Positions 1 to 4,957 of a stretch of 7,949 nt of DNA are shown one piece after another. The position numbers were made by a program, and so were the translations under genes. The DNA comes from Chloroflexota bacterium (GTDB lineage Bacteria > Chloroflexota > Anaerolineae > UBA1429), in NCBI GenBank assembly GCA_014360745.1, contig JACIWY010000154.1, forward strand, positions 1-7,949, given 5' to 3'. The first letter of the stretch is position 1. The number at the start of each line of letters is the position of its first letter. The notes beneath the pieces are model-generated. The model saw nothing but the letters and a program-made list of their open reading frames with translations. It was not told where the DNA came from and did not search any database.

Positions 1-90
1 GGCCTGGTAATATTACTCATGGCCTCTTGGGGCCTGATCGTCAGCGCCATTGTCGAGATTGCCATCAAGCTCTTTGATATCGCCGAGTAG
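1..90 (+). CDS. C-terminal fragment of an unidentified membrane-associated protein
   Basis: The first reading frame is open from the left edge of the window and ends at TAG (88-90), giving 29 residues. They are strongly hydrophobic over the first two thirds (GLVILLMASWGLIVSAIVEI) and end in a short amphipathic tail, IAIKLFDIAE. This looks like the last transmembrane helix of a membrane protein. The gene body lies outside the window, so no family can be named. It converges on the homoserine dehydrogenase gene with only 16 bases between the two stop codons. It could be a chance open frame, but the hydrophobic pattern and the tight convergent spacing favour a real gene end. Confidence 0.5.
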   Translation, partial: GLVILLMASWGLIVSAIVEIAIKLFDIAE

Positions 91-106
91 GCCCCCCTTC
101 TCAAGA

Positions 107-1141
107 TTAACCGGCATAGACGTTGATCATGTCACGCAATACGGCTGCTGAGGTGGGCACCGGCCCCTTTTCTTCGATGACCGCGCTGATCACTCCCATG
201 TAATCGGTGTGATACACCACCCCCATATCCCATAATCCGGTACGCGCCAGAGGATGCTCCTTATCGAGGGCGGTGGGGCGCACGCTCAGGCGATAGTCAT
301 CCCCTTCCTTCTCGGCCAACGCCAGCAGCTTGATCACTTTGCCGGCCTCTCGTGCGCGACGCAGATCGTCCAAGGTGAGCCCACGGATCCCCTCGACGTG
401 CAGCTCGCTTAGAGCGGTAGGGCGACGCAAGACGCTGTTGGCCACGATCACCAACTTATTGGCCGCATCCCAACCGTCCACGTCCAATGTGGGGTCGGCC
501 TCGGCAATGCCCGCTGCCTGCGCGCCCTTGAGCGCCTCTTCGTAAGAGATCCCCTCTTGTTCCATACGGGTCAAGATATAATTGGTGGTGCCGTTTAAAA
601 TGCCTTCCACCTTGAGCACCTCGCTGCCGGCCAGGTCGCGTATGCCGATATTGATGGTGGGCAACCCCCCCGCCACGGTGCCGCTATAAAGCAGTTTGAC
701 GCCGGCCTCGCGAGCCATTGCGCTGAGTTTGTGGAAGGCCAAAACCAGCGGGCCCTTGTTGGCCGTCACGACATGCTGGCCCTTTTCCAATGCGCGCAGT
801 ATACACCCCATCCCCGGCTGGCCATCCTGCAAGTTGGTGGGCGAGGCCTCGACGAGCATCTCGGCGACAGCCTCCTCGACCATGGCCTGAGCCGACATCC
901 CCGGCCGACCGACGCCCGGATAAAAAGCCACGCCCTGGCCCTCCAGCTTGAGATCGCGCACCCGTGCAGGATCCAGGCCCTCGGCAGACAACGCCGCGCC
1001 CGATGTATCGGCGGCACCTACCAGACAAAAGGAAAGCCCATAATCCGCCTCGATCGCAGCCTGCCGATGCGCCAGGATGTCCAACAAGTTACGCCCAATA
1101 TTTCCCAGGCCGACCAATGTATAGCGTATCGTCTGCGTCAT
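107..1141 (-). CDS. hom: homoserine dehydrogenase, short form without ACT domain
   Basis: Catalyses the NAD(P)H-dependent reduction of aspartate semialdehyde to homoserine, the branch step to threonine, methionine and isoleucine; cytoplasmic. The 344-residue protein opens with a Rossmann fold (GLGNIG at residues 11-16). TANKGP (126-131) lies at the end of the nucleotide-binding domain, followed by the family signature NGTTNYIL (183-190). The stretch 211-230 carries E214, D225 and K229, whose 11 and 4 residue spacing matches the catalytic Glu/Asp/Lys set of characterised enzymes. The protein stops soon after the catalytic domain, so the C-terminal ACT domain of the roughly 430-residue form is absent; short forms are known. 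The ATG at 1141 is preceded by AGGGGG at nine bases. It lies downstream of the selenoprotein gene on the same strand, but a terminator between them suggests separate transcription. The family call is secure; the lack of threonine feedback is inference. Confidence 0.95.
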   Translation of the reverse strand: MTQTIRYTLVGLGNIGRNLLDILAHRQAAIEADYGLSFCLVGAADTSGAALSAEGLDPARVRDLKLEGQGVAFYPGVGRPGMSAQAMVEEAVAEMLVEASPTNLQDGQPGMGCILRALEKGQHVVTANKGPLVLAFHKLSAMAREAGVKLLYSGTVAGGLPTINIGIRDLAGSEVLKVEGILNGTTNYILTRMEQEGISYEEALKGAQAAGIAEADPTLDVDGWDAANKLVIVANSVLRRPTALSELHVEGIRGLTLDDLRRAREAGKVIKLLALAEKEGDDYRLSVRPTALDKEHPLARTGLWDMGVVYHTDYMGVISAVIEEKGPVPTSAAVLRDMINVYAG

Positions 1142-1158
1142 GCTCCCCTACCCCCTAA

Positions 1159-1187
1159 ATGCAAATATTTACCCCCAGAGCTGTCAA
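1159..1187 (-). promoter_or_regulatory. candidate promoter of homoserine dehydrogenase
   Basis: On the minus strand a perfect TTGACA (plus-strand 1182-1187) is followed after 17 bases by TTGCAT (1159-1164), a weak -10 match of three in six. The -35 box begins inside the T-run of the upstream terminator, so termination and re-initiation signals are fused. Start codon and ribosome site lie just downstream (ATG at 1141). The -35 is convincing; the -10 is not, and a nearby AT-rich stretch (TAAATATTT) could serve instead. Confidence 0.4.
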
Positions 1188-1217
1188 AAAGAGGACCATG
1201 GGCCTTACCCATGGTCC
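1186..1217 (-). terminator. intrinsic terminator downstream of the selenoprotein gene
   Basis: A perfect 10-bp stem (GGACCATGGG at 1193-1202 with CCCATGGTCC at 1208-1217) closes a five-base loop. On the minus strand it is followed at once by TCTTTTT (1192 down to 1186), the classic rho-independent layout. It starts 29 bases after the selenoprotein stop codon. On the plus strand the bases after the stem are CAAAAGA, so it acts only leftward. Confidence 0.88.
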
Positions 1218-1246
1218 CAAAAGATAACGCCGAGGGGACTATAACT

Positions 1247-1486
1247 CTATAGCTTGGCCCCCATCTGGGCGATTAACGCCCTCTCGCTGGGAAACGTGCC
1301 GGTCTCGAGCTTGGAATACAGCTTCTCGCCGTCCAAGATGACCTCAAACGCGCCGCCAGACGACGGCACAAGGGCCACTTCACCGACCTGCATCTTGAAC
1401 TGATTTAATACCTTTTCCGCCAAACTGACGGCTCGAGGCAAATAGCCTCAAGACGTGCAATATTGGATCTCGACCCTCCTGGCCAT
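1247..1486 (-). CDS. selenoprotein W-like (SelT/SelW/SelH, Rdx family) protein with in-frame UGA selenocysteine
   Basis: A small thioredoxin-fold redox protein of 79 residues, readable only if the TGA at 1448-1450 is decoded as selenocysteine. The N-terminus reads MARRVEIQYCTS, then UGA, then GYLPRAVSLAEKV, so Cys10 and Sec13 form the CxxU motif that SelW-type proteins carry right after their first beta strand. The downstream part (PSSGGAFEVILDGEKLYSK at about 42-60, then GTFP) is typical of the family. The ATG at 1486 has an AAGGAG Shine-Dalgarno at seven bases, which decides the start. Conventional gene callers would give a TTG-started 64-residue stub at 1247-1441 without the redox motif. 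The candidate SECIS hairpin, promoter and terminator are listed separately, and the gene appears monocistronic. Family function is thiol redox chemistry; physiological partners are not known. A nonsense-mutated CxxC protein is the alternative, but the family, the exact Sec position and the intact frame argue against it. The selAB/C/D genes are not in this window. Confidence 0.88.
1417..1431 (-). promoter_or_regulatory. candidate bacterial SECIS hairpin for UGA recoding
   Basis: Starting 17 bases after the UGA, the mRNA can form a five-pair stem CCGUC/GGCGG (one U-G pair) with apical loop AGUUU. The GU in the loop lies 23-24 bases after the UGA, inside the 16-37 window described for bacterial SECIS elements and at a distance like that of E. 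coli fdhF. No folding was computed. A second hairpin, GAGGC(UAUUU)GCCUC at 1435-1449, includes the UGA itself and could alternatively pair when no ribosome is present. Confidence 0.55.
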
Positions 1487-1493
1487 ATCTCTG

Positions 1494-1499
1494 CTCCTT
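1494..1499 (-). promoter_or_regulatory. ribosome binding site of the selenoprotein gene
   Basis: AAGGAG, seven bases before the ATG at 1486. It is a strong Shine-Dalgarno on a start codon whose frame closes at UGA after 12 codons, which is good evidence that translation is meant to begin there and to read through the UGA. Confidence 0.8.
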
Positions 1500-1585
1500 C
1501 CTTTGTGAGTATCGCGGCTCCTTCGACAAGGCCACTCCGAAGCAACCTGTCTTTTACGCGGAAGCCGATCGCGGAACATGTATTG

Positions 1586-1614
1586 ATTATACCGAATAGC
1601 AGGAGTGGTCACAA
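1586..1614 (-). promoter_or_regulatory. promoter of the selenoprotein gene
   Basis: On the minus strand TTGTGA (1609-1614) and a perfect TATAAT (1586-1591) are separated by exactly 17 bases. Transcription would start near 1579, giving a leader of about 93 bases before the ATG at 1486. The pattern fits a housekeeping sigma-70 type promoter. Confidence 0.65.
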
Positions 1615-1730
1615 ACGCTATGGCAGCATACTTGGCCGGGGGCGGGGCTCTGTCCGGCCGTTCTGGTGGACAAGGATGCGCACACATCGGGGCTCCAGAG
1701 CAACTGCATCTACCTTACATCGCCGACTTT

Positions 1731-1759
1731 TTGACATCAACCGATTGTCGGCATACCAT
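1731..1759 (+). promoter_or_regulatory. promoter of the propeller-AbrB operon
   Basis: A perfect TTGACA (1731-1736) is followed after 17 bases by TACCAT (1754-1759), four of six matches to the -10 consensus. Transcription would start near 1766, leaving about 22 bases before the ATG at 1788, which just accommodates the ribosome binding site. Confidence 0.6.
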
Positions 1760-1774
1760 CCATGAAATGTGCTT

Positions 1775-1779
1775 GAGGA
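1775..1779 (+). promoter_or_regulatory. ribosome binding site of the propeller gene
   Basis: GAGGA, eight bases before the ATG at 1788. It selects this start over in-frame ATGs at 1605 and 1767, which lack a ribosome site; the 1605 ATG would also lie upstream of the predicted promoter. Confidence 0.7.
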
Positions 1780-1787
1780 ACCGCTTT

Positions 1788-3185
1788 ATGCGTACTTTTT
1801 CTTACATCGCCCTCGTGCTCATCCTTTTCCTTAGTCTGGCCCATTTTCTCAGCTTGGCTCTTGGGCTCGATTCGCCTCTGGGGATGGTGGCGGAATGGTT
1901 GGGCGAACGGATCGAGCGGGAGACAGACCCTGCCAAGTTGTTTATCCTGGTCAGTGTCGGGCATGGTGGGGCGCCTGCCGACGACGGCAGCCACGCCGCC
2001 TGTCTTTCCGGGGACGGGCAATGGCTGGCCTTTGCATCGCTGGCGAGTAATCTGATCGACCCGCGATTGGAGCCAGCGGACACTAACGGCCATGGCGATG
2101 TGTTCTTGTACGCGAGGGATACCGGCCGCGTACAGCGGATAAGCCTGACGTTGCTCGGCCAAGAGGCCAATGGCACCAGCCGCTCTCCCTCCCTTGCGCA
2201 CGACGGGCGACGGGTGGCGTTCGAGTCCGATGCGAACAACCTGATGCTCGGCGACGCCAACGGCGCCAGCGATGTGTTTGTCTACGACCTGACCGGCGGC
2301 GAGATGTGGTGGGCCAGTGTGTCGGCCGAGAACATACCCGGCAACCTGAGCAGCTATATGCCGTCGCTCTCTGCCGATGGCCGCGTTGTAGCCTTTGAGT
2401 CGGATGCCTCTAACCTGGTTCCGGGCGACACCAACGACGCCCGGGACATTTTCATCCGCGACTTGGGCAGCAGCACTATACAGCGCGTCAGCGTGAGTTC
2501 CGATGGCCAAGAGGGAGATGGTTTTAGCATCGGCGCCTCGCTGTCCGCCGATGGCCAACTGGTGGTCTTTGCATCGTCGGCGCGCAACCTGACGCCTGAC
2601 GACGGAGACCCTATCGGCGATATATTTGTGCACGACCGCATCAGCGGTCAGACAAAGTTGATCAGCGTGAGCAGCGAGAGGATCAAAGGAGATAGGCCAA
2701 GCGGCGCGCCGATGATTTCGGCCGATGGACGTTATGTGGTTTTCGAGTCATTGGCCACCAATCTGGTGCCGGGGGATACCAACGGCACCAGCGACATCTT
2801 TATCCATGATCTAGGCCGGCGTACGACGACGCGGGTCAGCATAAGCACCGAAGGGTTACAGGCTAACGGTGATAGCTACCTGGCCGATATCTCGGCCGAC
2901 GGGCGCTACGTGGCCTTTGAGTCGACGGCCAGCAACCTCACCGCCGATGCCGATCGCGAGACCACCAACATATATTGGCGCGATCTACAAACCGGGCGTA
3001 CCGTCTGTATCTCTGCCGGCGCCAAGAACGCCCTCGTCGACGAGCCGGCGAAGGGTTGGGCCAATGGTGTAACTCTGTCGGCCGATGGGCATTGGGTAGC
3101 ATTTTCCTTGATGCTCGAGCCGATGAATCCGACAAGGCCGATGCCGCCCAAAACGATTCTATTGAGGATGGTGCCAAAAGCATGA
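1788..3185 (+). CDS. membrane-anchored or secreted seven-bladed beta-propeller (TolB/PD40-like)
   Basis: A 465-residue protein. Residues 4-27 form one hydrophobic segment (IALVLILFLSLAHFLSLAL) without a clear cleavage site, so it is either an uncleaved anchor or a signal peptide; the rest would lie outside the membrane. Seven copies of a [SA]xDGxxVAF motif start near residues 74, 137, 195, 253, 311, 369 and 431. Most are followed by SNLVPGDTNG-like and DIFIHD-like strands, the WD40-like PD40 pattern shared with TolB. The N-terminal FILVSVGHGG resembles the outer strand of the other blades and probably closes the ring with the short last blade. No catalytic motif is visible; the role is likely binding or scaffolding, with no ligand deducible. 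The TGA stop overlaps the ATG of the AbrB-like gene (ATGA), so the two are translationally coupled. The fold call is firm, the function unknown. Confidence 0.85.
   Translation: MRTFSYIALVLILFLSLAHFLSLALGLDSPLGMVAEWLGERIERETDPAKLFILVSVGHGGAPADDGSHAACLSGDGQWLAFASLASNLIDPRLEPADTNGHGDVFLYARDTGRVQRISLTLLGQEANGTSRSPSLAHDGRRVAFESDANNLMLGDANGASDVFVYDLTGGEMWWASVSAENIPGNLSSYMPSLSADGRVVAFESDASNLVPGDTNDARDIFIRDLGSSTIQRVSVSSDGQEGDGFSIGASLSADGQLVVFASSARNLTPDDGDPIGDIFVHDRISGQTKLISVSSERIKGDRPSGAPMISADGRYVVFESLATNLVPGDTNGTSDIFIHDLGRRTTTRVSISTEGLQANGDSYLADISADGRYVAFESTASNLTADADRETTNIYWRDLQTGRTVCISAGAKNALVDEPAKGWANGVTLSADGHWVAFSLMLEPMNPTRPMPPKTILLRMVPKA
1950..3122 (+). repeat. tandem propeller-blade repeats within the coding region
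   Basis: Seven protein-level repeats. The spacing between the DG motifs is 63, 58, 58, 58, 58 and 62 residues, so the central blades have a strict 174-base period. The copies are clearly related at the DNA level (recurring GCCGATGG and GGCGACACCAACG-like words) but have diverged; they are not identical tandem copies. The periodicity also explains the long antisense open frame at 1737-2633. Confidence 0.8.
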
Positions 3186-4303
3186 GACAAGACGATCACG
3201 TCCGTCTGCTCAAAAAAGGCGCGCGTGTGTTAGGAACCCTGGCTTTGGGTACGCTTGGGGCGTTGGGCGCCCGCACGTTGGCGATGCCAGGCGGCGCCTT
3301 TATCGGCGCCATTGCCATCACCGCCATTGCCCGACTGCTCAACGCGCCGCTGGATCGTCCCCCGCGTTGGGCACGAAGTATCGGGCGGGTAGCGCTAGGC
3401 CTGACCATCGGCGTGGCGGTGACCGGCGAAACGTTGCGAACCATCGCCCGCGCCCAACTGCCGGTGATGGTTATCATTTTCGGGCTCATGTTCCTCGGCC
3501 TAGGCACGGCGGTGATCATCAGCAAATTCACTCACATGCCCTTGCCCACCGCCCTTTGCAGCGCCTCACCGGGCGCGCTCTCGGCCATGGTCACGCTGGC
3601 CGATGACCTAGGGGGTGACGGGCCGGTGGTGGCCAGCATGCACCTGGTACGCCTGTTAAGCGTTACGCTGATCGTCCCTCCGCTGGTTTACGGTCGTTTT
3701 GGGGGTGGGCCGGAAACGCTCGCCGCGGCGTCGGCAACGGCCGGCAGCGCACAAGCGGCTCCCGCTCTCTGGCTGGCGGCCCTTTTGGCCGTGGGCTTGT
3801 TCACGGGCTTGCTCCTGGTTCGGCTGGGGCTCCCAGGCGGAGATTTGATCGCCGGCGTGGTCGTCTCGGCGCTGGCCAGCAGTTGGTTGGGCCTGAGCGC
3901 GCTTCCTTCGAGTTGGCGCATGGCGGCTCAAATCCTCGTCGCCGCCGACATCGGCACCACCATGTCGCGCGAGGCACTGCGCAGCTTTCGCCCCTTCATC
4001 TTGGCCGGGGGATTGATGACTGCCTTCCTCATCGTCTCCGGCTTTGGGCTCGGCTGGGTGCTGGCTCAGATCAGCCCACTGGATTTGGCCACATCGATCA
4101 TGGGCAGCGCGCCGGGCGGCGCCGATACCATGATGATCCTGGCCGGCGAATTGGGCGCCGATCAGCCGCTGGTAACGGCTATGCACACCTCGCGGCTCAT
4201 TACTTTGACCATCGTATTGCCCCTTTTTGTGCGGCTGGCCAATGCCCGGGTAAGCAAGAAGCGAGAAATGAAGGAGCCGGCCGAAGCTCTTACCTGCGAG
4301 TAG
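3182..4303 (+). CDS. AbrB-family integral membrane protein, putative transporter
   Basis: A 373-residue, very hydrophobic protein, about ten membrane segments by eye. It contains two copies of the family motif: SASPGALSAMVTLADDLGGD with MHLVRLLSVTLIVPPL in the middle, and GSAPGGADTMMILAGELGAD with MHTSRLITLTIVLPLF near the C-terminus. This internal duplication is the hallmark of the AbrB family (PF05145), named after an E. coli regulator of aidB; many members are mislabelled ammonia monooxygenase. Substrates are not established, and a transport role is inferred from topology. The ATG at 3182 overlaps the propeller stop codon (ATGA) and no strong independent ribosome site is present, so it probably depends on translational coupling. 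The frame is open upstream to 2975 as a shadow of the propeller gene. Length is normal for the family. It has no similarity to the unrelated AbrB DNA-binding regulator of Bacillus. Confidence 0.88.
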   Translation: MRQDDHVRLLKKGARVLGTLALGTLGALGARTLAMPGGAFIGAIAITAIARLLNAPLDRPPRWARSIGRVALGLTIGVAVTGETLRTIARAQLPVMVIIFGLMFLGLGTAVIISKFTHMPLPTALCSASPGALSAMVTLADDLGGDGPVVASMHLVRLLSVTLIVPPLVYGRFGGGPETLAAASATAGSAQAAPALWLAALLAVGLFTGLLLVRLGLPGGDLIAGVVVSALASSWLGLSALPSSWRMAAQILVAADIGTTMSREALRSFRPFILAGGLMTAFLIVSGFGLGWVLAQISPLDLATSIMGSAPGGADTMMILAGELGADQPLVTAMHTSRLITLTIVLPLFVRLANARVSKKREMKEPAEALTCE

Positions 4304-4313
4304 GAGCTTAAGG

Positions 4314-4384
4314 GCTGTACAGAGGCGCTATATCTACTGCCGGTCGCCTCCGGTTCTCGCCGTGTACAGCGCAGCGACGGCTGC
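4314..4384. terminator. nested inverted repeats in the convergent gap, candidate terminator region
   Basis: Between the converging AbrB-like and protease genes (gap 4304-4438) an outer pair GCTGTACA (4314-4321) / TGTACAGC (4363-4370) encloses an inner pair GAGGCG (4322-4327) / CGCCTC (4345-4350), with a 12-base bulge on one side. A separate hairpin GCAGC(GACG)GCTGC follows at 4371-4384. None has a T-run on either strand, so factor-independent termination is uncertain; the position between two converging genes is the main reason for the call. Nothing else was recognised in the gap. Confidence 0.35.
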
Positions 4385-4438
4385 TCAAATCGAGCCGGCC
4401 GCCGCCGCGCTACTATATCTGCCGATTCTTGTTTCCTA

Positions 4439-4957
4439 TCATTTGCCGACTATGGCAAAATCATCCTCCTGTAGCCATTCGGTCAGCACGAGAGCCGCAG
4501 CAGAGACGAGGTCACCCAGAGCCTGTCGAACGGGCCGGCTGAGCGCTGTGCCCCAGCCGAGACATTCGGGCTGAAGGCCGAGGAGCACCACTCTATTAGG
4601 CAGTATGCCCTGTAATGCGGCCAACGCCAGCAATTCTTGCAACCCCAACTGGTGCATGGACAGGCTCGGCGACAAAAATGTCGGGATATCCTCTCCCGCC
4701 AGGCAAACCAGCGCGCCTGGAGGCTGCCCCGCGTCTATCGCGTCGAGGACCAACAGATCGGTGACCCCGTCGAGATAGGGCAACAGATCCATCCCCTTGG
4801 TGCCGCCATCGAGCCAACTCACGCAGGCGGGCCACACTTCCTCGGCCCTCAACCGTTCCAAGGCATGAATGCCAAGCCCTTCGTCTTGGAGCAAGACGTT
4901 GCCCAACCCCAGGACCAAGATCTGCCTGCCGACTGCCTCAGGGCTAGAAGGTGCCAA
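4439..4957 (-). CDS. hyaD: [NiFe] hydrogenase maturation endopeptidase (HyaD/HybD family)
   Basis: Cytoplasmic nickel-dependent protease that removes the C-terminal tag of the large subunit once the NiFe site is assembled. The 172-residue protein has the family's opening ILVLGLGN (13-20) followed by LQDEGLGIHAL. The three nickel-sensing ligands known from E. coli HybD (Glu16, Asp62, His93) correspond to E26, D72 in LDAID, and H102 in MHQLGLQELL. The C-terminal LGLQPECLGWG...LS motif is also typical. The start is a TTG at 4957, 14 bases inside the large-subunit gene, supported by GGAGG seven bases upstream; no better ATG or GTG precedes ILVLG. The overlap implies translational coupling with its substrate. 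The family call is secure; the hyaD symbol is by homology and a hybD or hoxM label would be equivalent. Confidence 0.93.
   Translation of the reverse strand: MAPSSPEAVGRQILVLGLGNVLLQDEGLGIHALERLRAEEVWPACVSWLDGGTKGMDLLPYLDGVTDLLVLDAIDAGQPPGALVCLAGEDIPTFLSPSLSMHQLGLQELLALAALQGILPNRVVLLGLQPECLGWGTALSRPVRQALGDLVSAAALVLTEWLQEDDFAIVGK

Larger units (their letters stand above)
1487..1787. other. divergent intergenic region
   Basis: These 301 bases separate the leftward selenoprotein gene from the rightward propeller gene. They hold one promoter for each direction and a roughly 93-base 5' leader for the selenoprotein. The propeller frame is open upstream as far as 1605 and the selenoprotein frame is open upstream to about 1687, but both extensions lack a ribosome site and read as unlikely protein. 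No RNA gene or repeat was recognised here. Confidence 0.6.

Noticed and set aside
1451..1687. Upstream extension of the selenoprotein frame, including an in-frame ATG near 1579
   Set aside because: That ATG falls at the predicted transcription start, has no ribosome site and gives a strongly basic sequence unlike the family; the ATG at 1486 has a strong Shine-Dalgarno.
1605..1787. Upstream extension of the propeller frame
   Set aside because: It begins upstream of the predicted promoter, lacks a ribosome site and would bury the hydrophobic N-terminal segment; GAGGA before 1788 decides the start.
1737..2633. 298-residue minus-strand open frame opposite the propeller gene
   Set aside because: Its regular VAGxxVDKHIAGAVGVA-like pattern is the mirror of the blade repeats on the other strand; no ribosome site or family resemblance.
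4284..4309. AAGCTC/GAGCTT inverted repeat around the AbrB-like stop codon
   Set aside because: Only six base pairs with a 14-base loop and no T-run; easily expected by chance.
4362..4574. 70-residue plus-strand open frame starting in the convergent gap with a hydrophobic beginning
   Set aside because: GTG start without a ribosome site, overlapping the 3' end of the protease gene and inside the inverted-repeat structure.
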